From the NCBI GenBank assembly GCA_002441445.1, contig DJWC01000042.1, positions 7,983 through 46,139 of the forward strand: a stretch of 38,157 bases of DNA, read 5' to 3'. Origin of the DNA: Pusillimonas sp. UBA6240. GTDB taxonomy: Bacteria > Pseudomonadota > Gammaproteobacteria > Burkholderiales > Burkholderiaceae_B. Every line of letters starts with the position of its first letter. Position 1 is the first letter of the stretch. Made by a program: the position numbers and the translations under genes. Shown here one piece after another: positions 30,729 to 38,157 of this stretch. The notes below the pieces were generated by a model. The model had not been told where the DNA came from and made no database searches. It saw only the letters and a list, made by a program, of their open reading frames with translations.

Positions 30729-31577
30729 ATGACTTTTTTTCCAGAAACTGTCAAATCCAAGGGGCGTTCGGTCAATACGGCATCAATTCGGCTCAATATC
30801 CTGTCGGACTTGCATTTGGGCTACGCGGGGCTGCCGCTGCCGGAAAATGACGCTGACATTGTCATACTTGCCGGCGACATCAGCCGCCCCGCCCAGGCCA
30901 TAAGCTGGGCGGCCGGCATTGACAAGCCTGTCCTTTACGTCGCCGGCAATCATGAATTCTACGGCAGCGGCATGGGCCGCACAATCGCCCAGTTGCGCAA
31001 TCATGCGGCGGGTACGCGAATTCGCATACTCGACAACGAAGCAGTGGTGCTGAGCGGCGTGCGTTTTCTCGGCACGACACTATGGAGCGACTTCAATCTC
31101 GACGGCGCGGGAATGGCCCGCAAAGACGCCATCACGCAGGCCCTCAAGCTGGTTCGGGACTTCCATCGCATTGAATCCGACACACAGCCCGGCAGCAAGC
31201 TGACGCCGGGCGAAATGGAAGCGCTATTCGTGCGGAACCGGGCTTGGCTGCGAGATCGGCTCGATGAGCCCTTCGACGGCCCGACCGTCGTCGTCACCCA
31301 TCATGCGCCATCCATGAAAAGCATACATCCGCGCTTTGCGCTTTCACCGATCAACACTTGTTTCGTCTCGAATAGCGAATACCTGATGGATCGGAGCCGG
31401 GTGGATCTATGGATACACGGACACACTCACGACAGTTTTGATTACTACGTCAATGGCACCAGGGTGGTGTGCAATTCACGAGGTTATGTGCTGGACGACG
31501 TCATCGAAAACGCGGCGTTCGATCCCGACCTGGTGGTCGAAGTGCCTTTAAGCCGAAATACCGGCCGCAAGGCATAG
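30729..31577 (+). CDS. Calcineurin-like metallophosphoesterase
   Basis: A 282-residue binuclear metal phosphoesterase. The five family metal motifs are present in order: SDLHLG (D, H), AGDIS (GD), AGNHEFY (GNHE), THHAPS (H) and HGHTHDS (GHxH). There is no signal peptide or membrane segment, so it is cytoplasmic. The substrate is unknown. It starts 17 bases beyond the tRNA-Lys gene, transcribed away from it. Confidence 0.88.
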   Translation: MTFFPETVKSKGRSVNTASIRLNILSDLHLGYAGLPLPENDADIVILAGDISRPAQAISWAAGIDKPVLYVAGNHEFYGSGMGRTIAQLRNHAAGTRIRILDNEAVVLSGVRFLGTTLWSDFNLDGAGMARKDAITQALKLVRDFHRIESDTQPGSKLTPGEMEALFVRNRAWLRDRLDEPFDGPTVVVTHHAPSMKSIHPRFALSPINTCFVSNSEYLMDRSRVDLWIHGHTHDSFDYYVNGTRVVCNSRGYVLDDVIENAAFDPDLVVEVPLSRNTGRKA

Positions 31578-31633
31578 GGCATAGCCGGCTTGACGCCGCC
31601 GCAAGGCGAAGAATCTTGCGCTCGGGCGGACAA

Positions 31634-32320
31634 TCAGGCGCTCAGCCTGGCCATGACGCCGGCGACGATGCGGTCGCAGCGGCTTCCGGCAAACGAAAAC
31701 ACCCCGCCCGCCTTTGGGCCGACATCCGTTTTCAGCGATTTGCGCAGCAGGTTGCGGGCGCGGAAGTAGCGGCTGCGGACTGTGGCCGCGGGGATGCCCA
31801 GGCAGGACGCGGTCTCTTCCACGTTCAATTCCTCCACCGCGCGCAATATGAATACGGCGCGGTAGGTATCGGGCAAGCGGTCTATGCACACCTCCAGGTG
31901 TTTCAGGGTCTCGCGGCCCGCCACGGCGGGTTCCGGGTCAAATGAGCTGTGTTCGGCCATATTGGACTGCCTCAGTGCGTCGGGGGAGTCGCCGGAATAC
32001 TCCAGCCAGGTTGCGAGCCGGTTGACCTTGCGCAGGCGCCCTTTCGATTCGTTGACGACGATGCTCACCAGCCAGGTGGACAGGGCTGCATCGCCGCGAA
32101 AGGCGGCTATCGACCGGTACGCCTTGTAGAACGCTTCCTGCACAGCCTCTTCAGCATCGGCCTCGTTGCGCAAGATGCTGCGGGCGACCCGGTACATTCT
32201 TTGGTTGTAGCGGCGCATCAAGGCCTCGAGCGCGCGCCGGTCGCCCTGCGCAATGCGTTGAGCCAGGAGCGCATCGGGGCTGCGCGTGCTGTCGTCAGTC
32301 TGTACCAGGGTCAGGGGCAT
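31634..32320 (-). CDS. ECF-type RNA polymerase sigma factor
   Basis: A 228-residue sigma-70-family protein. Region 2 is around ALEALMRRYNQRMYRVARSI then EADAEEAVQEAFYKAYRSI, with FRGDAALSTWLVSIVVNES. Region 4 is LPDTYRAVFILRAVEELNVEETA then LGIPAATVRSRYFRARNLLRKSL. About 30 residues after region 4 (including RCDRIVAGVMARL) form a tail seen in a subgroup of proteobacterial ECF factors. No anti-sigma gene is adjacent in the expected downstream position: the metallophosphoesterase gene converges there. Confidence 0.92.
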   Translation of the reverse strand: MPLTLVQTDDSTRSPDALLAQRIAQGDRRALEALMRRYNQRMYRVARSILRNEADAEEAVQEAFYKAYRSIAAFRGDAALSTWLVSIVVNESKGRLRKVNRLATWLEYSGDSPDALRQSNMAEHSSFDPEPAVAGRETLKHLEVCIDRLPDTYRAVFILRAVEELNVEETASCLGIPAATVRSRYFRARNLLRKSLKTDVGPKAGGVFSFAGSRCDRIVAGVMARLSA

Positions 32321-32389
32321 GTCGGGGTCCGGCTGAAGGTGTTGTCACGGCATTAGATGCCGGCCCGGCGTTTCGCGTTCCCGATTTGC

Positions 32390-32453
32390 AAAAATAAAGC
32401 GGAGCGCCATCCCGGGTATGAGCGCCCCGCTGCGGGCCGGCGCCCGATGGCGC
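32390..32453 (-). terminator. Probable terminator after the GH31 gene
   Basis: GATGGCGC (32446-32453) pairs with GCGCCATC (32404-32411), with a further GC-rich stem inside the loop. On the minus strand the structure is followed by CTTTATTTTT (32399-32390). It comes just after the GH31 stop and before the sigma factor gene, in a 139-base gap with no other feature. Confidence 0.55.
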
Positions 32454-32459
32454 CGCGGC

Positions 32460-34721
32460 TTACCGCGCGCGGGATATGCGCACTTCGGCGCCGCGCCGTT
32501 TGACTTCCAGCCCTTCGGAGGGCAGTATGCGCAGACCTTCCAGGCCTTTGATGTAGCTGGAGCCTTGCATCTGCATGACGCGGATTTTATTGCGCATGAC
32601 CACCGGGCTGTGCTCCGGCATGCCGAACATCCAGACTTCGTCCAGGATGCGCGCCGAATTGAATTCGCCCGCATGCTGGGCGGTGGGCCCGAGGCAAAGC
32701 ATATGCCCTTCGCGGCCGAAGAGCGGCAGGGTGTCCAGGCCGGCTTCCACCGTCAAGGTCGTGCCTCCGTCGTAGCGCCAGCCAGTGTTCAGATCCCACC
32801 ACGCGTCGCCCTGGGGCAGGTAAACCTGAATCTCCCTGCCAGGCTGCAGCGCGGGCGCCACCAGCAGCGCCGGGCCCAATAGATATTGCGTATCCCAGAC
32901 CTGGGCGATGGGATCGGATGGGAAGGCCAGCGCCATGGAGCGCTGCACCGGCAGGCCGGTACGGACGGCGTCTTCGATAATGCCCAATACGTAAGGTATC
33001 AGGCGATAGCGCCACTGCAGCCAGTGCCTGGCAAGTTCCACGGTCTCGGCGCCGAATGCGCCGGGCAGCAATGCGGGCAGCGACTGGAAGCTGAAGTTGG
33101 CGGAAAACACGCACATGGCGAGCCAGCGTATGTAAAGCTCGGGCGTCATGCCATCGGCGGGATGAGAGGCGGAGCCCAGCTTGTGCGTCTGGACGGGCAG
33201 GCCGCTGTCGCCCAGCGACAGCGCCGTGCGCAGGCTGCGTTCCATCGCTGCCCAATCGTTGCCGGCGTCAGGCCCCGTCTGCCAGGCATAGCGCTGCGCG
33301 GCCGGGAAGAGATCCGTGCTGCATATGACGCCTTCCTGCGGCGTCTTGTGCCCCGCCACCGCATCGAACAAGGCCTGCTTGGCGAGCAGGGGATAGATGG
33401 TGCGCAGCTTGGCGCCCGATTCGCCGCCGCGCGCGGTAATGCCGTCGGGAATGTCGAACTGGGCGTCGCACACGGGCGCCCCCAGGCCTTCGTCGAACAA
33501 GGCGCGCTGGCGTTCGGACCAGAGCTTGTAGACGTCCTTGTGGGTAAGGTCCAGCAAGCCGAAGGGCCGGCCGGCGGATACGTCGTTGCCGGGGAAGACC
33601 TTCGCGTTGCCGTCGTCGTCGATGAGCAGCCAGCCGCGGTCTTCCCACTCGGCGAACAGTTCAGTATCGGCCAGCACTCCGGGGAAGGTGGGAGCGGCCA
33701 GTTGCACATTCTGTTCGGCGTAGCGGGCGAACATATCGCGCGGGTCCGCTACGCGCACGGCATCCCATTCGAACGCGGCCTTGTCGGCCTGGAAGCCCAC
33801 GGGCGCCGGCGCCGCCAGGCGGACCGCATCCAGGCCCCACTGCTGCCGCCGGAATTCCCGAACCACCTCCAGCGTATCGTCCAGGGATTGGCCGGGCGCT
33901 TGATCCAGCCATACGCCCATGGGCCATAAACCCGGCTGCCCGGCTCTGCCCGTCAGGGCGGTGTATTGATTGAGGATTTCAGCGGGGTCGCCAACGAAAA
34001 GAAAGAGGTCCAGCACCGCTTCGTGCACGCAGGCGCGATAGAGATCCGGATCGCCGTGGCCCACGTCGTGCTCGACACGCGCCAGGCTATTGAAATACAC
34101 GCCCCAGCCCTTGGTGCTCCAGAGCAGCGGCAAGGCGCGCGCGTCGGGCGCGTCCGAGACCAGCCTGGCGCCGCGCCGGTCCAGCTCGCCGCCGGTTTCG
34201 CCCAAGCCATGCAAGGCGTCATCGCCGTCGAGTTCGACGGCGAAGCGCCAGACCGGGGCATCGCCGGATTGCCCGCGCTCCAGCCCGGCGCCATCGCGCG
34301 TGATCATGACGCAGTGCTCGCCGCGGTATAGCGCGATCTGGAAGGGAGAGCGGGAAATTTCCATCACCGCATCGCCCTGCTCCAGCCGCCAGCCTTGCCG
34401 GTCCGCCGCGGCGATGGAGCTGACCGCGAGCTCGCCGATGACTTCCCGGCGGGCCAGCAGCATTTCGGCATGCGCCTTGGCGCGCGCGCCGGGCTTGTCG
34501 GCCTGCAGCGCTTCGGCCGGCCCGCAGCGCAAGCGGTAAACGCCGGGCGCGTGCGGCTGGACATGAGCCCGCAACCCGGTTTCGGCAAACTCGAATTCCA
34601 CGCAAGTGGGCTTCGAAGTCAGGAACTCTAGCGTATCAAGTTGCGTCATGTGATCAAGGTCGGACTCGGGCGGCACAGCGCAATCCTCGGGGCTCGCGCC
34701 CAAAAAGCGTTCAAAAGCCAT
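32460..34721 (-). CDS. Glycoside hydrolase family 31 protein (alpha-glucosidase/alpha-xylosidase fold) with altered substrate loop
   Basis: A 753-residue protein. It has an N-terminal beta-sandwich, then a TIM barrel starting near GLWPMGVWLDQ, then C-terminal beta domains (YLLGPALLVAPAL, VYLPQGDAWWDL). Aligned by eye with E. coli YicI, the nucleophile aspartate corresponds to the D of VCDAQFDIP. The acid/base aspartate corresponds to the D of WQTGPDAGNDW, after a 2-residue insertion. The DIGGF loop of the sugar-binding site is replaced by HKLGSA. It may thus act on an unusual glycoside. There is no signal peptide. The ATG at 34721 has no clear ribosome site. The gene follows mnmC in the same direction after 71 AT-rich bases. 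Confidence 0.82.
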   Translation of the reverse strand: MAFERFLGASPEDCAVPPESDLDHMTQLDTLEFLTSKPTCVEFEFAETGLRAHVQPHAPGVYRLRCGPAEALQADKPGARAKAHAEMLLARREVIGELAVSSIAAADRQGWRLEQGDAVMEISRSPFQIALYRGEHCVMITRDGAGLERGQSGDAPVWRFAVELDGDDALHGLGETGGELDRRGARLVSDAPDARALPLLWSTKGWGVYFNSLARVEHDVGHGDPDLYRACVHEAVLDLFLFVGDPAEILNQYTALTGRAGQPGLWPMGVWLDQAPGQSLDDTLEVVREFRRQQWGLDAVRLAAPAPVGFQADKAAFEWDAVRVADPRDMFARYAEQNVQLAAPTFPGVLADTELFAEWEDRGWLLIDDDGNAKVFPGNDVSAGRPFGLLDLTHKDVYKLWSERQRALFDEGLGAPVCDAQFDIPDGITARGGESGAKLRTIYPLLAKQALFDAVAGHKTPQEGVICSTDLFPAAQRYAWQTGPDAGNDWAAMERSLRTALSLGDSGLPVQTHKLGSASHPADGMTPELYIRWLAMCVFSANFSFQSLPALLPGAFGAETVELARHWLQWRYRLIPYVLGIIEDAVRTGLPVQRSMALAFPSDPIAQVWDTQYLLGPALLVAPALQPGREIQVYLPQGDAWWDLNTGWRYDGGTTLTVEAGLDTLPLFGREGHMLCLGPTAQHAGEFNSARILDEVWMFGMPEHSPVVMRNKIRVMQMQGSSYIKGLEGLRILPSEGLEVKRRGAEVRISRAR

Positions 34722-34792
34722 TATTTTGACGGATTTACGTTATAAAATAAAATCATTTCGGTTCGTGCTCATTTTCGAGGCCGCCTTCCGCC

Positions 34793-36655
34793 CTAGCGGG
34801 GAGCGATTTTGCGCAGCAATTCGCGCTCCAGCGGTACAGGCTCGCCGTTTATGCGGGCGGCAATGATATCGCCCGCCAGGGCGGACCAGCTCAGGCCTCG
34901 CGACCCATAGGCGCAAGCAAGCCATAAACCCGGAACGCCGTCAAGAGGCCCAATCACCGGAAGACGATCGGCAACCGCCGCGCGCCACCCGGCCCAACCG
35001 GCCAATGCGTGGGGCCGATCGCCCAGTTCATCGGGCCGCAGGCCCAGCAGGGCGCTCGCCTTGCGCGCCACGGCCTCCCGTCCGGCAGGGCTGACTTCGG
35101 ATCGGTCGGCGTCCATGTCGTAGGTGCTCCCGGCCACGCATATCCCCTCCACCGGGGGCAGCCAATATCCGTCGCCCGCCAGCACGGCCCGCGCATGCCG
35201 GCCTTCTCCCCCTTGAAAGTAGCCGACTTCGCCCGCCATCCGGTAGAGCCCAGCCAGTTTGGGCAGCCGCGGCGCTCGAGCGACGGCATTCAGCAGCGGC
35301 GCCGCCCCGTGGGCATTGGCCAGCACCACATGTTCGGCGCGGGCCAATTCCCGGCCGGCGGCATCCAGCGCGCGCCAGACGCCGCCATCGCCGCCCGCCA
35401 GCCGCGCCACGGAGCCCGTCCGGCACGATATGCCGGGCAGGCTCAGCAGGCTTTCGAGCAAGGCCTGGGGCTGCGCCCGCTGGCCGTCGGCAAACCACAA
35501 GCCGCCCGCGGCTATGCACAGGCCGGTCCGCTCGCGGACTTCGGAGGCATCCAGCCAGCGCACCCATTCCGCGGGGAAACCGAGCGCATCCAGCGCCTTG
35601 CGGCGCGACAGCGCTTCCGCGCCGCGGGCGACCTCCAGCGTGCCGCAGCGCCATGGGCGCCCCGCTTCGGGCAAGCCCTGCCAGCGATGCAGCGCCCGGG
35701 CCACCCCGGCGCGGCTCAGCCGGGCCCGTATATCGTCATCGCTGCTGATGACGGGACTCAAGGCGGCGGCGATATGCCCCCGATGGCTGGCGCCCAGGCC
35801 TTGCTCGAAAACCGGGTCCACCACCGTGACCTCATGGCCCCGCAATGACAGCGCCTGGGCGGCGCCCGCGCCCGCCAGGCCGCCGCCGACGACCAGCACG
35901 GATGCGCCGGCCGGGCGCGCCGCGGCCGCCCGGCCCAGGCCCGGCCTGAGCACGGCGACCGTCATTTCCCGCTTGCCGCCATGGCCCGGGCGCTTGGACA
36001 CCAGGAAACCCGCATCCTGCAGAGCGCGCCGCATCGCGCCCGCGCAGCACCAGGTGGCGGCGGTGGCGTCCCGGTTCGCCATGCGCACCAACTGGCCGAA
36101 CAGAGACGGCGTCCACATTTCCGGATTCACGCGCGGCGCGAATCCATCCAGGAAATAGGCGTCGACCTGCGCATCCAGCTGTTTCGACAGCCGTCCGGCG
36201 GCGCCGAACGCCAGGGTCAGCGTCACGCGCCCTCCTTCGAATTCCAGCCGGTGCAATCCCGGCAGCAGGGGCGGCCAGGCCTGTATCAGCTGTTGCGCCA
36301 ATGCGGCCATGGACGCGTCCGAGGATGCCAGCAAGCGCCGCAAGTCGCGCCTTTCCAGCGGATGCGCTTCGAAGGAGACGACATGCAGGCGCTGCGGGCG
36401 CTGGGCGTCGTCGCGCCAGGCCTGCCACAAGGCCAGGAAATTGTTGCCCAGGCCGAAACCCGTCTCGCATACGGTGAATACTCTGCGCCCCCGCCAGCGC
36501 TGCGGCAGGCCGTTGCCATGCAGAAATACTTTCAAGGCCTGTTCCCGCGCGCCCCAGCCCGGATGATAGGCGTCGCCATAGAGCGGGCTGACGGGAATGC
36601 CGCGTTCATTGAACGCGATGCGTGCCGGAATCAGGCGTTCATAGTTGCTGGACAT
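34793..36655 (-). CDS. mnmC: Bifunctional tRNA mnm5s2U biosynthesis enzyme MnmC
   Basis: Final steps of the wobble-uridine modification in tRNAs such as tRNA-Lys(UUU). The N-terminal MnmD methyltransferase domain (about 1-240) shows SPLYGDAYHP, TVCETGFGLGNNFLALW and YFLDGFAPRVNPEMWT. The FAD-dependent oxidoreductase domain (about 248-620) shows the dinucleotide motif VVGGGLAGAGAAQALSLRG, then VAGSTYDMD and CAYGSRGLSWSALAGDIIAA. Its length of 620 fits the family. It is divergent from the inositol-phosphatase-like gene across a 94-base region that must hold both promoters. Confidence 0.94.
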   Translation of the reverse strand: MSSNYERLIPARIAFNERGIPVSPLYGDAYHPGWGAREQALKVFLHGNGLPQRWRGRRVFTVCETGFGLGNNFLALWQAWRDDAQRPQRLHVVSFEAHPLERRDLRRLLASSDASMAALAQQLIQAWPPLLPGLHRLEFEGGRVTLTLAFGAAGRLSKQLDAQVDAYFLDGFAPRVNPEMWTPSLFGQLVRMANRDATAATWCCAGAMRRALQDAGFLVSKRPGHGGKREMTVAVLRPGLGRAAAARPAGASVLVVGGGLAGAGAAQALSLRGHEVTVVDPVFEQGLGASHRGHIAAALSPVISSDDDIRARLSRAGVARALHRWQGLPEAGRPWRCGTLEVARGAEALSRRKALDALGFPAEWVRWLDASEVRERTGLCIAAGGLWFADGQRAQPQALLESLLSLPGISCRTGSVARLAGGDGGVWRALDAAGRELARAEHVVLANAHGAAPLLNAVARAPRLPKLAGLYRMAGEVGYFQGGEGRHARAVLAGDGYWLPPVEGICVAGSTYDMDADRSEVSPAGREAVARKASALLGLRPDELGDRPHALAGWAGWRAAVADRLPVIGPLDGVPGLWLACAYGSRGLSWSALAGDIIAARINGEPVPLERELLRKIAPR

Positions 36656-36749
36656 GCTTGTCCGGTAAGGAAAATATCAAATACCATCACGTACAATGTA
36701 TGGGTGACTGTGAGCGGACCGCGCTCTTGCGACCAGGGGTTTTTACTGT

Positions 36750-37598
36750 ATGCAATCCACCCGTCTTCCACTTAGCGACTGCCTCGATGCAGCCGTAACC
36801 GCCGCGCATGCTGCAGCAGCCATTTTACAAGCCTATTCCCACAACCGCGCCGAACTGGTCATCGACACCAAGAAGCGCAACGACCTCGTTTCCCAGGCGG
36901 ACCGCGAAGCGGAACAGGCCATTATCGATATCCTGCTCGAACGCACGCCGGACCTGGGCATCGTGGCGGAGGAAAGCGGCGGGCGGCACGCGGGCCAGGC
37001 CACCTGGTACATAGATCCGCTGGACGGCACCACGAATTTCCTGCATGGGATACCGCAGTATGCGGTGTCGATCGCGCTGGTCGCCCATGCCGGCACGGTG
37101 GTCTCGGGCGGCGAACCGCTGCGGCAGGACACGCCCGTCATCGGGGTCGTCTACGATCCCAACCGGGAAGAGCTCTTTTCCGCCATGCATGGCGTGGGCG
37201 CATGGATGAACGAGCACCGCATCAATTGTTCGCCCACTGAAAAGCTGGCCGAATCGGTGGTCGGCACGGGCTTCCCTTTCCGTGATTTTTCTTTCGCCGA
37301 ACAATACATGCCCACCCTGCACCAGGCCATCACGGCGACACGGGGGGTGCGCCGGCTGGGGGCCGCGGCCCTGGATCTGGCCTGGGTCGCCTGCGGACGC
37401 TACGACGCCTATTGGGAAATGGGGTTGGCGCCATGGGATGTGGCGGCGGGCACAGTCATCGTGCGCGAGGCCGGAGGCGTCTGCGAAGACATGTACCACC
37501 GCGACCCCTGGCCGGTCAAAGGCTATGTGTACGCCGGCAACAGCCATACCGCGCCCGCGCTGGACGCGATGATACGGCCCCATCTGAAAAAAGACTGA
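36750..37598 (+). CDS. Inositol-monophosphatase-family phosphatase
   Basis: A 282-residue Mg-dependent sugar or inositol phosphatase of the SuhB/IMPase type. Metal-binding motifs are in order: EESGGRH (E), DPLDGTTNFLHGIP (D, D) and WDVAAGTVIVREAGG (D). AGGGG lies about 10 bases before the ATG. Family members act on inositol phosphate, fructose-1,6-bisphosphate, NADP or PAP, or serve as ribosome-maturation factors. The residues seen do not separate these. A TACAAT box at 36692-36697 may be its -10. Confidence 0.9.
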   Translation: MQSTRLPLSDCLDAAVTAAHAAAAILQAYSHNRAELVIDTKKRNDLVSQADREAEQAIIDILLERTPDLGIVAEESGGRHAGQATWYIDPLDGTTNFLHGIPQYAVSIALVAHAGTVVSGGEPLRQDTPVIGVVYDPNREELFSAMHGVGAWMNEHRINCSPTEKLAESVVGTGFPFRDFSFAEQYMPTLHQAITATRGVRRLGAAALDLAWVACGRYDAYWEMGLAPWDVAAGTVIVREAGGVCEDMYHRDPWPVKGYVYAGNSHTAPALDAMIRPHLKKD

Positions 37599-37706
37599 GG
37601 CCGTCCATTAGAATGGCCGGCCGGGTCGGCACGGCGCCGATTTGGTGATACGCTGGCGCAGGCGCAATGTTTTATTGACAGGAAACGCATACACAGGAGC
37701 GCAATC

Positions 37707-38157
37707 ATGAAGCTGGTCGACGCTATCGTAGGCTGGAAACCGGAAATCACCGCCATCCGCCGAGACATCCATGCGCATCCGGAACTCGCCTACGAAGAGG
37801 TCCGGACGGCCGATCTGGTGGCGCAGTTGCTGGAATCCTGGGGCATACCGGCGCACCGGGGCATAGGCGTCACGGGCGTAGTCGGCGTCATACACGGCAA
37901 GACGCAGAATGGGCGCGCCTTGGGCTTGCGCGCCGACATGGACGCGCTGCCCATGCAAGAGGCCAACACCTTCGAGCACGCCAGCAGGCATCCCGGGAAA
38001 ATGCACGCCTGCGGCCATGACGGCCATACGGCCATGCTGCTGGCCGCCGCCCGCTACCTGGCCGCCCGGCGCGACTTCGACGGCACGGTCTATGTCATAT
38101 TCCAGCCCGCGGAAGAAGGCTTCAGCGGCGCGAAGGCCATGATAGACGACGGCCTGT
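37707..38157 (+). CDS. M20-family amidohydrolase (hippurate hydrolase/IAA-amino acid hydrolase type), 3' end cut
   Basis: Open from ATG 37707 to the window end, 150 residues seen. AGGAG lies 8 bases before the ATG. Marks are RRDIHAHPELAYEE, GLRADMDALPM (metal ligand D), MHACGHDGHTAMLLAAARYL (HxCGHDxH) and FQPAEEGFSGA (catalytic and metal-binding EE). The family cleaves N-acyl amino acids. It begins 108 bases after the phosphatase gene. Confidence 0.93.
   Translation, partial: MKLVDAIVGWKPEITAIRRDIHAHPELAYEEVRTADLVAQLLESWGIPAHRGIGVTGVVGVIHGKTQNGRALGLRADMDALPMQEANTFEHASRHPGKMHACGHDGHTAMLLAAARYLAARRDFDGTVYVIFQPAEEGFSGAKAMIDDGL

Noticed and set aside
1..38157. CRISPR arrays, insertion sequences, prophage or plasmid origin
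   Set aside because: No regularly spaced repeats, transposase, integrase, phage or replication genes were seen on either strand.

Overview
The window reads as a chromosomal segment of a high-GC betaproteobacterium, most likely of the Alcaligenaceae (Bordetella/Achromobacter/Pusillimonas-like). The reasons are the two Bug-type (TctC) solute receptors without TctAB, a MurU sugar-nucleotide transferase, a fused MnmC and the general codon and GC style. The species cannot be named from the sequence alone.

Layout. (1) 1-6802 is ordinary core: murU (5' end cut by the window), a small membrane coiled-coil protein, then on the minus strand a polar amino-acid ABC transporter (glnH-glnP-glnQ order of transcription) and a methionine ABC transporter (metN-metI-metQ), separated by a clear terminator. 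(2) 6803-7364 has no intact gene. It holds a decayed minus-strand relic of an FAD-dependent dehydrogenase and an AT-rich promoter zone with two identical LacI-type operator candidates. (3) 7365-11141 (+) holds an aldehyde dehydrogenase, an iron-type alcohol dehydrogenase and a LacI regulator. (4) 11124-15995 (-) is an F420 operon: fbiC-type cofG-cofH fusion, F420:NADPH oxidoreductase (fno), cofD, then a GntR/FCD regulator. (5) 16141-29518 (+), divergent from it, is a CoA-thioester catabolic operon: Cys-less thiolase-like protein, DUF35/OB-fold partner, F420-dependent luciferase-like oxidoreductase, tandem-fused CaiB/BaiF CoA-transferase, Bug receptor, enoyl-CoA hydratase, 3-hydroxyacyl-CoA dehydrogenase, cofE, cofC, hotdog thioesterase, second Bug receptor, an AtzG/GatC-sized small protein and an amidase. 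A convergent LysR gene closes the block. (6) 30636-38157 is core again: tRNA-Lys, metallophosphoesterase, ECF sigma factor, GH31 protein, mnmC, inositol-monophosphatase-like protein and the start of an M20 amidohydrolase.

The centrepiece is blocks 3-5. All the recognised enzymes that build F420 from its lactate-type precursor (CofC, CofD, CofE, CofGH) and an enzyme that reduces it with NADPH (Fno) are encoded in one place with a single obvious F420-dependent enzyme and a set of CoA-pathway enzymes. The simplest reading, which is inference, is a self-contained catabolic module. A carboxylic acid is captured by Bug receptors and perhaps released from an amide by the amidase. It is activated by CoA transfer and reduced or oxidised by the LLM enzyme with F420. 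It is then hydrated, oxidised, cleaved by the thiolase/DUF35 pair and released by the thioesterase. Cofactor and pathway are probably co-regulated: GTATRC-type motifs lie in the divergent promoter and directly on the start site of the LLM promoter. The substrate cannot be read from the sequence.
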